From Polyangia bacterium (lineage in GTDB: Bacteria > Myxococcota_A > Polyangia > Polyangiales > Sandaracinaceae), in assembly GCA_030426845.1 (NCBI GenBank), contig JAUHXR010000021.1, forward strand, positions 1-51,142: 51,142 nucleotides of DNA, written 5' to 3'. The notes under the pieces were generated by a model. It saw only the letters and a program-made list of their open reading frames with translations, was not told the origin of the DNA and did no database searches. This document shows positions 14,464 to 23,100 of the stretch, piece after piece; positions within the stretch are counted from its first letter, which is position 1; each line of letters begins with the position of its first letter. The position numbers and the translations under genes were made by a program.

Positions 14464-15534
14464 GTGACGGTCGTCAACCCGCTGGCTCGCGAGATCTCGG
14501 CGAAGGTCGTCTACTACGGCCCCGGTCTCTCCGGGAAGACGACCACCCTCAAGCACATCTACAGCGTCGTGAAGCCGCAGCGTCGCGGCGAGCTGGTCAC
14601 GCTCGCGACCGAGGGCGACCGCACGATCTTCTTCGACTTCCTCCCGCTGCACGTGAAGGAGGTGCAGGGGATGGGGGTGCGCTTCCAGCTCTACACCGTC
14701 CCCGGGCAGGTCTTCTACGAGGCGACCCGCCGCCTCGTCCTGCACGGCGCCGACGGAGTGGTGTTCGTCGCCGACTCGCAGCCCGCCGCGCGCCAGTCGA
14801 ACCTCGAGTCGCTCGAGGACCTGCGACGCAACCTGATCGAGAACGACATCGACCCGGAGACCTGCCCGCTCGTCTTCCAGCTCAACAAGCGCGACCTGAG
14901 CGGCGTGATGTCGGTCGAGCAGATGCGGCGCGAGCTCAACTGGCGCGACGCTCCGCAGTTCGAGACCTCGGCCACGCGCGGCAACGGCGTGCTGGACGCC
15001 CTCAAGGAGATCAGCAAGCGGGTGATCCACTCGCTCTGGGACCGCGTCCCGCGCACCCCCAAGCCGCCAGCCCGGCCGGCGCCGGTGCCCGAGGGGATCG
15101 AGGCCGAGGTCGCGCGGGTGTCGGCCCGGCTGACTTCGAGCGGCGAGATCACGCTCCTCACCGAGGAGGAGCCCGAGGTGCCGCCGCCGCCGGCCGCGCC
15201 TCCGGTCGACGCGGGGCAGCTCTCCTTCGCGTCGCTGTGGGAGGGCTCCGACGCCAACGCGATCGCGGAGGTCGAGGCCGCGATCCGCGCCGGCGACGAC
15301 GGCGAGGCGCTCGCCGCCGCGGTCGCCGCGATGGTGGAGCTGCTCGGCGCGCTCCCCGGCACCGGCGGGCAGAGCCCGATGGCCAAGGCGGCGCTGCTCG
15401 GCCTCGACGGGCGGGAGTTTCTCCGCTTCTGCCGGCTCGCGGGGCTGCACGCCAGCTCGGTCACCCACCACGACGCGTTGTTTGCGCTCTATATGCTCGT
15501 CTCGGCGCGGGTCAAGGCCTCGCTCATCCAGTGA
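14464..15534 (+). CDS. MglA-like small GTPase with C-terminal extension
   Basis: 356 residues from GTG 14464; an in-frame GTG at 14440 would add 8 residues not usual for the family. The GTPase domain (residues 1-~195) has the P-loop GPGLSGKTT, switch region TRxIFFDFLP and the MglA-type switch II TVPGQVFYEATRR. NKRD gives guanine specificity. A Pro/Glu linker (~205-245) joins a C-terminal helical domain of ~110 residues (SFASLWEG to ARVKASLIQ), which MglA itself lacks. MglA governs polarity and motility in Myxococcus; this longer paralogue probably couples GTP state to its own C-terminal domain. It overlaps the next gene (GTGA) and is divergent from a DUF4388 gene. Confidence 0.88.
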   Translation: MTVVNPLAREISAKVVYYGPGLSGKTTTLKHIYSVVKPQRRGELVTLATEGDRTIFFDFLPLHVKEVQGMGVRFQLYTVPGQVFYEATRRLVLHGADGVVFVADSQPAARQSNLESLEDLRRNLIENDIDPETCPLVFQLNKRDLSGVMSVEQMRRELNWRDAPQFETSATRGNGVLDALKEISKRVIHSLWDRVPRTPKPPARPAPVPEGIEAEVARVSARLTSSGEITLLTEEEPEVPPPPAAPPVDAGQLSFASLWEGSDANAIAEVEAAIRAGDDGEALAAAVAAMVELLGALPGTGGQSPMAKAALLGLDGREFLRFCRLAGLHASSVTHHDALFALYMLVSARVKASLIQ

Positions 15535-16436
15535 AGCCGGCGCCGATCCAGCCCGCGGCGCAGCTCACGCACCCGCTGTTCCTCGGCGCGCTCGCGGTCC
15601 TTGCGCTCAATGACCACGCGCTCAAGGGAGCGGGTCTGCTGCCGGGCGCGCTCACCGGGAAGCTGAGCGACGTGGCGGGCCTGCTCGTGGCTCCGCTCGT
15701 GCTCGCGTGGCTCGCGCGGGCGCGCACCCGGCGCGGCTGGGTCTTCGCTCACGTCGCGGTGGGGCTCGGCTTCGCGGCGCTGCAGCACCCGGCGGGGGCG
15801 GACGCCTTCGCGCGGCTCGGTCTCGGGCGATCGTGGCCCGATCCGACGGACCTGCTCGCGCTCCCCGCGCTGCTCGTGTCGGCGTCGGTGTTCGGTCGCC
15901 TGCCGCGCCCCGTCTCGGCCGGCCCGCGGGCCCGCGCGCTCGTCGGCGGCGTCGCGCTGACGCTCTGCGTGGCTACCGGCGGCCCCGCGGCGCCGCGCTA
16001 CCCGTTCCCCCCCGCGGGTCGGCTCCCCGGCGACGTGGTCGTCCGGCACCTGGGGGCCGACGACGTGGTAATCCGCGTGCGCCGCCTGCGCGAGGAGCTG
16101 ACGCCGAGCTGCGACGGCCTGATCGACGAGCCGGAGGTCGTCCTCACAGACGACGACCTCGGCGACGAGCAGGCGTGGACCCTCGCCCGCGGCGACGCGG
16201 TGCCGCTCTGGGACCGGCGCGGCGGCGCGCTCGACCGGGACTGCTACGCGGTGCGCCTGAGCGACTCGCACGGCCGCGAGTGGTTCGTCGCGTGGCGTCA
16301 CGGCGCCCCCGAGGTCCGCGACTGGGCCATCCGCCTCGAGCCCGGCGAGCCGGCGGAGCCCGACGCCATGCGCCTCGGCGCGTCCGAGGGCGAGGCCCCG
16401 ACCGCGCCGCCGGGCGTGACGGTTCGCCCGAGGTAG
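15531..16436 (+). CDS. Integral membrane protein with extracytoplasmic domain
   Basis: 301 residues from GTG 15531, whose GTGA overlaps the stop of the GTPase gene, suggesting translational coupling. Hydrophobic segments lie at ~14-32, ~40-62, ~68-85, ~98-118 and ~125-145. The remaining ~150 residues are soluble, with two Cys (PSCDGL and RDCYAV) that could form a disulfide, so this part is likely outside the cytoplasm. I know no named family, though the layout is frequent in Polyangiales. By operon position it may serve the same process as the GTPase. Confidence 0.75.
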   Translation: MKPAPIQPAAQLTHPLFLGALAVLALNDHALKGAGLLPGALTGKLSDVAGLLVAPLVLAWLARARTRRGWVFAHVAVGLGFAALQHPAGADAFARLGLGRSWPDPTDLLALPALLVSASVFGRLPRPVSAGPRARALVGGVALTLCVATGGPAAPRYPFPPAGRLPGDVVVRHLGADDVVIRVRRLREELTPSCDGLIDEPEVVLTDDDLGDEQAWTLARGDAVPLWDRRGGALDRDCYAVRLSDSHGREWFVAWRHGAPEVRDWAIRLEPGEPAEPDAMRLGASEGEAPTAPPGVTVRPR

Positions 16437-16441
16437 GGCGC

Positions 16442-17539
16442 GTGACCACGTTGATCGAGCGGCCGGGGCTCACGCTGGTGCAGGCGCGGGGAGCGCTGCG
16501 GCTGCTCGCGACCGATGGGGCGACGGGTCGGCTCGCGGCGGTCGCGGCGGCCCACGAGGCGGTTCACTCGCCGCACATCCCTCCGCTCGAAGGGCGCGCG
16601 CTCGACGCGGCGCCGCCCGGCCTGTCGTTCGCGTGCGCGGCGGAGCGCACGGCGGCTCAGGTGATCCGCGAGCGCGTCGCGGTGGGGAAGCGGTTCCACT
16701 ACGGAGCGGCCATCGCGTTCAACGAGCTGCTGATGGACGCGGTCGAGGCGATGCACGCGCGCGGCTTCTACCTTGGCGCGATCAGCTGGGAGAACGTGCT
16801 GATCGATCCCGAGGGCGCGGCGTGGCTGGTCGGCGCCGGGGACAACTACCCCGCCCGGGCGGGCGCGGGCGCGGTCCCGGCGGCTGGCCTGATCGAGGCC
16901 CCCGAGGTGATGCTCGGCTACCCGGCCACCGCCGCCTCCGACGTGTTCTGCCTCTACGGCGTGCTGCGGAGCTTGCTGCCCTTCGCCGAGGTGCCGCCGT
17001 TCCTCGCGGCGCTCGGGCCCGGTCGCGCGCAGGCGGCTGCGTACCCCGAGATCCACGCGCTCACGGAGCGGGCGAGCGCGCCCGATCCGTTGCGTCGCCC
17101 CGGCAGCGTGGCCGAGCTACGGAGCCTGTACCGCGCGGTCCGGGCGCGGGTGCCCGAGATGCCCGACGCCGACCCGGAGGGGCTCCGGCGTGTTCTCGCC
17201 GAGCACACGCGGCCGTCGGCGCCGTCGCTCCGGCTCGACCGGGAGCGTCGCGTCGCGGCGCTGAACGGCGCCACGATCGATCTGTCGCGGCGAAGCGCGC
17301 AGTGGCGGATCCTCGCGCGGCTCTGCGAGGAGCACGCGCGCGCGCCCGGTCGCGCGGTGGAGCTCGACGCGCTCGTCGCGGCCGGCTGGCCGGCCGAGAG
17401 GATCCTCCCTCGCGCCGCCCGCGCCCGCGTCTACGTCGCGCTCTCCGGCCTGCGCAAGGCCGGCCTCGAGGCCACACTGCTGACGCGGGACGGTGGCTAC
17501 CTGCTCGACCCGGCGCTGGACGTCCAGATCGAGCCGTGA
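16442..17539 (+). CDS. Pseudokinase fused to a C-terminal winged-helix DNA-binding domain
   Basis: 365 residues from GTG 16442, 5 bp after the previous gene. Residues ~5-250 have the shape of a Ser/Thr kinase: AMHARGFYLGAISWENVLID aligns with the catalytic loop, EAPEVMLGY with the APE motif, and ASDVFCLYGVL with helix F. The HRD motif is replaced by LGAIS (residues 111-115) and DFG by VGAGD (130-134); no VAIK lysine or Gly-rich loop is clear. It is thus very likely inactive. Residues ~265-360 form an OmpR/SARP-type winged helix (QWRILARLCEE, RVYVALSGLRKAG, TRDGGYLLDP). A kinase-like sensor joined directly to a DNA-binding output is unusual; it may read the upstream GTPase or membrane protein. 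Confidence 0.78.
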   Translation: MTTLIERPGLTLVQARGALRLLATDGATGRLAAVAAAHEAVHSPHIPPLEGRALDAAPPGLSFACAAERTAAQVIRERVAVGKRFHYGAAIAFNELLMDAVEAMHARGFYLGAISWENVLIDPEGAAWLVGAGDNYPARAGAGAVPAAGLIEAPEVMLGYPATAASDVFCLYGVLRSLLPFAEVPPFLAALGPGRAQAAAYPEIHALTERASAPDPLRRPGSVAELRSLYRAVRARVPEMPDADPEGLRRVLAEHTRPSAPSLRLDRERRVAALNGATIDLSRRSAQWRILARLCEEHARAPGRAVELDALVAAGWPAERILPRAARARVYVALSGLRKAGLEATLLTRDGGYLLDPALDVQIEP

Positions 17540-17547
17540 CGCGGCGG

Positions 17548-18270
17548 TCAGAGGCGCACGCTGAGGAGGTCGGTGATGCGCCCGAGGGCCGCGTTGGCCG
17601 CGTCCTCGAACCGCTCGCGGAAGTCGTCCTGGAGCGCCTCCTCGAAGTCGTCGTCGCCGTCGATCGTCTCGCTGCTCTCGGCGACGAAGTGTGCCCCGCA
17701 GAGGACCTCCCCGCGGTCCACGTCGACCACGCGCAGCTCGCCCTCCCAGAAGCCGCCCTCGTAGCTCCCCGCCCGCAGCAGGCCGTCGTCCCGGGTGACG
17801 CGCGGGGCCGCGCGCTCCTCGTGGATGAACACCACGACGACCGAGGTCTCCGCGCCGCCGGCCCGCGCGAGCAGGTCGTCGGAGAGGCTGGCCTCCCCGC
17901 CGCGGATACGCCGCCACTCGTCGACCTCGGAGGATGCCTGCCAGCGCCACTCCGAGGACTCGCCCCCCGCGAGGGCGAGCGCGCTGGCCGTGGGGACCGC
18001 GTGGCGGAGCATCGAGGCGCCGAGCTGCGCCTCGAGCCGCTCCTCGGGACAGCGCTCCGGCGCCGGCCCGGCCGACAACCTCGGGCCGAGGCTCGCGACG
18101 CTCGCCGCGCGGGCGGGGGCGTGCGCGATCGCCGCGGCCTCCGCGGCGCGCTCCTCCGCGCGCTCCTGCGCCAGACGCGCGCGGTCCTCCTCGCTGAGCT
18201 CTCCGCCGAGGGCGCAGCAGCACCCGCTGGTCGCGAGCGCGACCGACAACCAAAGAACGATGTGCCTCAC
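17548..18270 (-). CDS. Lipoprotein of unknown function
   Basis: 240 residues from GTG 18270, selected because it puts the lipoprotein signal (VALATSGC, Cys17, followed by two more Cys) at the N-terminus; a start at 18330 is open but adds a basic leader. A highly charged Glu/Arg/Ala helix (~28-52) follows, then a mixed domain with SVVVVFIHEERAAP and GEVLCGAHFVAES. The Gly-Glu-Val-Leu-Cys turn and the acidic SETIDGDDDFEEAL loop have no match I recognise. It converges on the pseudokinase gene with 8 bp between stops. Confidence 0.7.
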   Translation of the reverse strand: MRHIVLWLSVALATSGCCCALGGELSEEDRARLAQERAEERAAEAAAIAHAPARAASVASLGPRLSAGPAPERCPEERLEAQLGASMLRHAVPTASALALAGGESSEWRWQASSEVDEWRRIRGGEASLSDDLLARAGGAETSVVVVFIHEERAAPRVTRDDGLLRAGSYEGGFWEGELRVVDVDRGEVLCGAHFVAESSETIDGDDDFEEALQDDFRERFEDAANAALGRITDLLSVRL

Positions 18271-18365
18271 TGTCCGCTCCAATCCGTCTCGTGACGAGCT
18301 GGAGATGCGGCGGCGCGGGCTTCGGCGCACCTAAAGGAGTCTAAAACCGATCGTGCGGCCGACGG

Positions 18366-19268
18366 TCAGGTCCCGAGGAGGAAGCGGTCGACCTCCGCGC
18401 CGAGCTCCGGGGCGACCTCGTTGGCGAGCGAGTGGCGCGCGCCCTCGAAGATCCGCAGCCGCGCGTCCGGCAGGAGCGTGGCGAGCCGCTGGACCCCCTC
18501 GAACATCCCGAGCGCGTGGTCCTGATCGCCGACCGCGAGCCAGGTCGGGTGCGCGATCTCGGGTGCGACGTGGAAGAGGCTCTGCATCACCTGATCGGCG
18601 CCGATGTCCCAGTACATGTTGTAGAAGCCGTCGCCGAAGACCTCGCGGTAGTAGGCCCAGGCGCCGTCCAGGGCCGCCTGGCGTCCCTCCCAGTCACGCC
18701 GGTACCAGAACCGCGACTGGATCCAGAGGCTCGGCCAGAACAAGAAACGGAGCTTGCGCATCACGCGGCCGAGCCAGAGGAACCGCGGCATCGGCTCCCA
18801 CGAGCCGGCCGGGGCCCAGGCCGCGATGCGGGCGAAGCGCTCGGGCTCGCGGTGGCCGAGGCGCAGCGAGAGGTTGCCGCCCAGGCTGCCGCCGCCGACG
18901 TGCGCGCGCCGAACCCCGACCGCGTCGAGGAAGCCGAGCAGCGTGTCCTCGAAGAGCTGCAAGGTATATTGGCGGACGGGCTTGTCGCTGTAGCCGCTGC
19001 CCGGGAGATCTGGCACGAGCACGCGGCGTCGCGCGGCGAGGAGCGGGACGAGGTCCTCGTACTCCTCGAGGCGGGAGCTGTGGCCGTGGATCAGCAGGAC
19101 CGGCTCGTCCTCCTCCGCGCCGGCGGGCGCGACGTCGATGTAGCGGAGCCTCAGGCCCTGGACGGTTACGTCGCGCTGCGCGAACGAGGTCGCGGGCGCG
19201 GTCTTGGGGCGCGTGAGGAGCCGCTCGAGCCGCGCGAGCGGCGCGGACGCCGGATCCGTCGAAGTCAT
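18366..19268 (-). CDS. Alpha/beta hydrolase
   Basis: 300 residues from ATG 19268. The fold is clear: LLIHGHSS (59-65) forms the oxyanion loop, GGGSLGG (125-131) the nucleophile elbow with Ser128, GDQDHALG holds the acid Asp, and GARHSLANE the catalytic His. It is of the esterase, C-C hydrolase or haloalkane-dehalogenase superfamily type, with a helical cap (~150-215) rich in Trp, Tyr and Arg. There is no signal peptide, so it is cytoplasmic. The substrate cannot be assigned. Its start region is divergent from the zinc-finger gene at 19357. Confidence 0.85.
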   Translation of the reverse strand: MTSTDPASAPLARLERLLTRPKTAPATSFAQRDVTVQGLRLRYIDVAPAGAEEDEPVLLIHGHSSRLEEYEDLVPLLAARRRVLVPDLPGSGYSDKPVRQYTLQLFEDTLLGFLDAVGVRRAHVGGGSLGGNLSLRLGHREPERFARIAAWAPAGSWEPMPRFLWLGRVMRKLRFLFWPSLWIQSRFWYRRDWEGRQAALDGAWAYYREVFGDGFYNMYWDIGADQVMQSLFHVAPEIAHPTWLAVGDQDHALGMFEGVQRLATLLPDARLRIFEGARHSLANEVAPELGAEVDRFLLGT

Positions 19269-19356
19269 GCTCTCATCATGGGGCTTCGCGCCATCTCCCG
19301 CTACCGTCACCCCAGGGACGAACGGCCGGCGGCGGGTCGCGTTGTACAGTCCCCGG

Positions 19357-20280
19357 GTGGGTGATCGGGAGGACGCGTTGGCCGCGCTCCGCGCGTGGCG
19401 CGAGCAGCGGGCGTGGGCGAGGCGTGACCCGGCGACCCTCACGATCGCCTCGGTCGCGCCGGTCGGGCCGACCCAGCTCGTGCTCACGTCGCGCTACGAG
19501 GCCCGCGGGGTCCGCTACGCGCTGCGCGCCGCGCCGTCGCGGCCGGTGCACAACGAGCCGGGGCCCGACCCCTGGAGCGTCCGCCTCGTGCATCCTCCGG
19601 GGGCCGCGGTCGGCCACGAGCTCGAGTCCGCGATCAGCGGCGCGACCGTGCACATGGACTGCGGGCTCTGCTCGGGCAACGGCGACATGGCCTGCCCCGA
19701 GTGCGGCGGCTCGGGTCGGATCCAGGCGGGCCGCCACAGCCACACCTGTGGTCGCTGCGGAGGGCGCGGGGAGGTCGTCTGCGGGCAGTGCGGCGGCACG
19801 GGCGGGCTGCTCGGCGAGCCGCGCGTGTGGTCCCGGATCGCCGAGGTGGAGCGCATCCAGGTGCACGAGCCCGAGAGCCTGCCCCTCGACGTGTTCCTCG
19901 CGCTCAGCGAGCACAAGCAGGAGGGCGAGCTCGTCCATCGGCAGGAGGCCGAGCGCATCGTCGATCTCACGCGCGAGGGCGGCTACCGCGACGCAGCGTC
20001 GACCGACGACCCGGTCCGCCTCCTCGCGCGACGGCTCGCGGAGGCGCCGGGGGTGCCGGAGGGCGGGCGGGTGATCGCGCAGCGGCTCGAGGTGCGGCGC
20101 GTGCCCGCGTGGGAGGTCACGCTCGACGCAGGGCCGCGCGTGTGGGTCTACGGGACGCCGCCCGCGGTGAGCCCGGCGAACGCGCTCCGGTCGGTCGGCT
20201 ACCGCGCGGCCACGATCGGTCCCTTCGCGGCGGGCGCGCTCGGCGCGGTGGCCTGGGCGCTCTACCGGTTCCTGGCCTGA
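19357..20280 (+). CDS. DnaJ-type CxxCxGxG zinc-finger protein with C-terminal membrane anchor
   Basis: 307 residues from GTG 19357; longer starts would overlap the divergent hydrolase. Four CxxCxGxG-like repeats (CGLCSGNG, CPECGGSG, CGRCGGRG, CGQCGGTG, about residues 105-150) match the DnaJ central zinc finger, which binds two Zn ions. There is no J-domain and no DnaJ C-terminal substrate domain. The last ~25 residues are hydrophobic (TIGPFAAGALGAVAWALY), a tail anchor. It may be a membrane-tethered thiol or chaperone-like factor; the function is inferred only from the finger. Its 3' end overlaps that of the minus-strand gene by 19 bp. Confidence 0.8.
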   Translation: MGDREDALAALRAWREQRAWARRDPATLTIASVAPVGPTQLVLTSRYEARGVRYALRAAPSRPVHNEPGPDPWSVRLVHPPGAAVGHELESAISGATVHMDCGLCSGNGDMACPECGGSGRIQAGRHSHTCGRCGGRGEVVCGQCGGTGGLLGEPRVWSRIAEVERIQVHEPESLPLDVFLALSEHKQEGELVHRQEAERIVDLTREGGYRDAASTDDPVRLLARRLAEAPGVPEGGRVIAQRLEVRRVPAWEVTLDAGPRVWVYGTPPAVSPANALRSVGYRAATIGPFAAGALGAVAWALYRFLA

Positions 20281-21605
20281 GCCCGCCGCGCGCGACGACG
20301 CCGCGCCCGGGCTCGCCTCCGCGCGGCGCGCCTCCGCGCGGCGGGCGTCGCAGCTCGCTCCGTCACGCTCGTCTCCGTCGCGTTCGTCTCCGTCGCGTTC
20401 GTCTGCGTCGCGTTCGAGTCCGTCGCGTTCGAGTCCGTCGCGTTCGAGTCCGTCGCGTCCGTCTCGTCGAGGCTGAACGTCATGTCCGCGCCGCGCGGGA
20501 TGAGAGCCTCCTCTACTGCGGCGCGCAGCGGGCGGATCTCCTCCGGCGCGTCGGGGCGCAGGCTGGGGCGCGGCGTGGGGGCGGCGGGCGCCGGCTCGGC
20601 CGCGGCCAGCGCGGTGAGCGTCTTGTCGCGCTTGCTCGCGCCCTCCTCGGCGGTGGGGGCGACCGACGCGACGGCGAGGATCGTCCCGACGAGAGCGCCG
20701 ATCGCGACCGCGACCATCGCGAACCGACGCTCGGCCTGTTCCGCCCCGCGCCACCAGCCGCGCGCCGCGTCGACGAGCGAGGGGCGCAGGTACGGCTCGA
20801 GGTCGACCTCCGCGGTCGGCGGACCGAACGGGCTTGGCCCGGACGCGAGCGCGGGCGCCGCGACGCGCGGCGAGAGCGCGGGGAGCCCGACCAGGGTCGC
20901 GACCTCGGAGCGGACCCAGCGCCGCGCGGCCGGAGGGGCGCTCGCCGACGCCCTGCGGTTGGTGGGCGGGCTGCTGTTGGCGGGCGCCCCGCGGTTGGTG
21001 GGCGCGGCGCGGTTGGTGGGCGCGTCGCGGTTGGCGGGAGCGTCGCGGTTGGTGGGCGCGGTGCGGTTGGCGGGCGCGGCGCGGTTGGCGGGGGCGTCGC
21101 GGTTGGCGGGCGCGGCGCGGTTGGCGGGCGCGGTGCGGTTGGCGGGCGCGGTGCTGTTGGCGGGCGCGTCGCGGTTGGTGGGCGCGGCCGGGCGAGGCGG
21201 CAGCGTGGCGGACGGGAGCCGAGGGGCGTGGACGGGCGCCGCATGACGGCGGGGCGCGATCGGGACGACGGTCGCCCGCGCCGCGTCCGGGCGCCTGGAG
21301 CGCGGCTTGGCCGGCGGAGCCGGTGGGACCGGCGCGGTCTTGGCGCGCACCGGCCGCGAGGCAGGCGGGGGCGCGGACCGCTTCGACGGGCTGCTCCCGG
21401 GGGCGCCTCCCGTCGGGGTCGGCTGCGCCCGCTTCGTCCCGCGGCGACGCGGCAGCCGCGCGGGCGGCGGCGCCATCCGCACCGGCGGGCTCAGCATCTG
21501 CTCGGTGTCGCCGTCGGGCTCGTACGTGCTCGGGCGTCGGTTCGTGGGGGCAGCGGGGAGGCGGGGGAGCGCAGACATCTCGAAGCCGGGCACCGCAAGA
21601 GCCAT
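20262..21605 (-). CDS. Repeat-rich single-pass membrane protein
   Basis: 447 residues from ATG 21605 (a GTG at 21614 would add three). The N-terminal ~120 residues are Pro/Arg-rich and basic. A pentapeptide run APxNR, some 14 copies, covers ~145-220. A membrane helix (MVAVAIGALVGTILAVAS) sits near residue 305-322. After a Pro-rich spacer comes a second run of DATDSN/NATET units (~395-430) and a C-terminal Arg/Ala tail with about 15 Arg. The Ser/Thr kinase gene ends 117 bp upstream on the same strand; the Thr/Ser-rich repeat could be its substrate, but that is a guess. No known family. Confidence 0.7.
   Translation of the reverse strand: MALAVPGFEMSALPRLPAAPTNRRPSTYEPDGDTEQMLSPPVRMAPPPARLPRRRGTKRAQPTPTGGAPGSSPSKRSAPPPASRPVRAKTAPVPPAPPAKPRSRRPDAARATVVPIAPRRHAAPVHAPRLPSATLPPRPAAPTNRDAPANSTAPANRTAPANRAAPANRDAPANRAAPANRTAPTNRDAPANRDAPTNRAAPTNRGAPANSSPPTNRRASASAPPAARRWVRSEVATLVGLPALSPRVAAPALASGPSPFGPPTAEVDLEPYLRPSLVDAARGWWRGAEQAERRFAMVAVAIGALVGTILAVASVAPTAEEGASKRDKTLTALAAAEPAPAAPTPRPSLRPDAPEEIRPLRAAVEEALIPRGADMTFSLDETDATDSNATDSNATDSNATQTNATETNATETSVTERAATPAARRRAARRRARARRRRARRAQARNR
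20364..20466. repeat. In-frame minisatellite, 15-bp unit
   Basis: About seven copies of a 15-bp unit like TCCGTCGCGTTCGAG (plus strand) inside the 20262-21605 gene. On the minus strand it encodes the alternating ATDSN/ATETN peptide. The central copies are identical, which suggests recent expansion. Confidence 0.85.
20957..21190. repeat. In-frame minisatellite, 15-bp unit, about 15 copies
   Basis: A 15-bp unit like CGGTTGGCGGGCGCG (plus strand) runs through about 230 bp of the 20262-21605 gene and encodes APxNR on the minus strand. Variation is limited to Ala/Thr and one variable residue. The reading frame is kept because the unit is a multiple of three. Confidence 0.88.
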
Positions 21606-21721
21606 TCCATCCACGGCGGGCTCCCCCGCGCGCGCGATCTGTATGGCGGGGGGCGACGCTTTCGGAGCGCAGCTCGTTCCCGAGGCCCGATCCCCGCGAC
21701 GCCGCAGGTCGCAGCGGACGA

Positions 21722-23041
21722 TCAGGTGAGGACGAGGAGCACCAGCGCGGCGACGAGGAAGCCCACCATCCCCGCGCCCGCGATCAGCCCGAAGAGCACC
21801 GGCAGCGGGAGGCTCGCCAGGTCGCGCAACGGCGCGGGCTCCGCGAGGGGCGCCGGCGTCTCGATGTGCTCCCGGGTCGGGTGCTCCCAGGCCCGCGCGT
21901 CGGATCGCACCGGCGCGGTCTGGACCTGGTCGGTGGCCGGCTCGGGGTCGATGCCCGGGTCGGTCGTCTGCCCGGTCACCGCCTCCTCCTGCAGGGACTC
22001 GCCGAGGAGCCGCTCGTCGCGCTTCACCGCGGTGACCAGCTCGGCGACGCGGCGCTGGCGCTGAGCGGCGTCCGGGAGCAGCCGGTTCATCCACTCGGAG
22101 ACGTCGGGCAGGTCCGCCCTCCAGCCGGCCTCCGCGGCCGCGGTGAGGAGCTCGGTCGCCATCTCGCGGGCCGTCTCGTACCGATCCTCGCGCCGAGGGC
22201 TCAGGGCCTTCTGCGCGATGTGCTCGAGGGCGGCGGGGACCTCGGGCCGGATCGAGCGCAGCGGCGGGACGTCGCCCTCGCGGATCGCGGTCAGGGTCGC
22301 CAGCGCGTCCCGTCGGCGGAACAGGGGACGGAGCGCGAGCCCCTCCCACAGCACGACCCCGAGCCCCCACACGTCCGCGCGGCGGTCCACCGGCTCGGCG
22401 GTCGAGAGCCGCTCCGGCGCGACGTAGGCGACCTTGCCCCGCAGCTCGCCGGTGGCGGTCTCGTGGTAGCGGCTGTGCGCGCTCGCGATCCCGAAGTCGA
22501 TCACCCGCACCGCGCCATCGAACCCGACGAAGAGGTTCTCTGGGCTGACGTCGCGGTGGACGACCTCGAGCAGCTCGCCGTCCTCGTCGCGCAGCTCGTG
22601 GGCGGCGTGGACCCCCTCGCACGCGTCCACCACGATCCGCGTCAGGACGGCGGGCCACCGGTCGAGGATCGCGGGGTCGGATCGTGTGCGCAGGTGCGCG
22701 AGGACGTCGGAGAGCACCGCGCCGAAGAGCAGGTCGAGGGTGAAGTACCAGGTGCCGTCGATGCAGCCCGCGTCGAGGAGCCGGCAGACGTGCGGGTGGC
22801 AGATGCGGGCCGCGATCCGCGCCTCGTCGAGGAACATCCGGACGAGCTGCTCGTCGCGGGTGAGGTGCGAGTGGAGCCGCTTGATCGCGACCGGACGCTC
22901 GATGCCGCCCTCGGGCGCGTGGACCGCGAGGTCGACGGTCCCCATCCCCCCCGAGCCGAGCCGGTCCACGATCACGTAGTCGCCGAACCGCGTCTGCGAG
23001 AGCCGCTGCAGCTCGACGATAGTGCGGTCCTCGTAGCTCAC
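21722..23041 (-). CDS. Ser/Thr protein kinase with C-terminal membrane helix
   Basis: 439 residues from GTG 23041. The kinase domain (~19-290) has the Gly loop LGSGGMGTV, Lys in VAIKRL, catalytic loop HRDVSPENLF (the myxobacterial variant of HRDxKPxN), DFG in VIDFGIA, and APE in VAYVAPERL. It should be active. A Pro/Glu/Thr linker (~345-405) leads to a final hydrophobic helix (LPVLFGLIAGAGMVGFLVA, ~408-435), with only a few residues beyond it, so it is tail-anchored with no extracytoplasmic sensor. A repeat-rich membrane protein gene follows on the same strand and may be a partner. Confidence 0.9.
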   Translation of the reverse strand: MSYEDRTIVELQRLSQTRFGDYVIVDRLGSGGMGTVDLAVHAPEGGIERPVAIKRLHSHLTRDEQLVRMFLDEARIAARICHPHVCRLLDAGCIDGTWYFTLDLLFGAVLSDVLAHLRTRSDPAILDRWPAVLTRIVVDACEGVHAAHELRDEDGELLEVVHRDVSPENLFVGFDGAVRVIDFGIASAHSRYHETATGELRGKVAYVAPERLSTAEPVDRRADVWGLGVVLWEGLALRPLFRRRDALATLTAIREGDVPPLRSIRPEVPAALEHIAQKALSPRREDRYETAREMATELLTAAAEAGWRADLPDVSEWMNRLLPDAAQRQRRVAELVTAVKRDERLLGESLQEEAVTGQTTDPGIDPEPATDQVQTAPVRSDARAWEHPTREHIETPAPLAEPAPLRDLASLPLPVLFGLIAGAGMVGFLVAALVLLVLT

Positions 23042-23100
23042 CCGCCCGCGATTCTACCCTCAACCGGGCGCCTCGGCGCGGGACGGGCCTCGCCGCGCCC

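Noticed and set aside
20957-21190. CRISPR-like array
   Set aside because: The units are contiguous 15-bp repeats in frame inside a gene, with no unique spacers and no cas genes.
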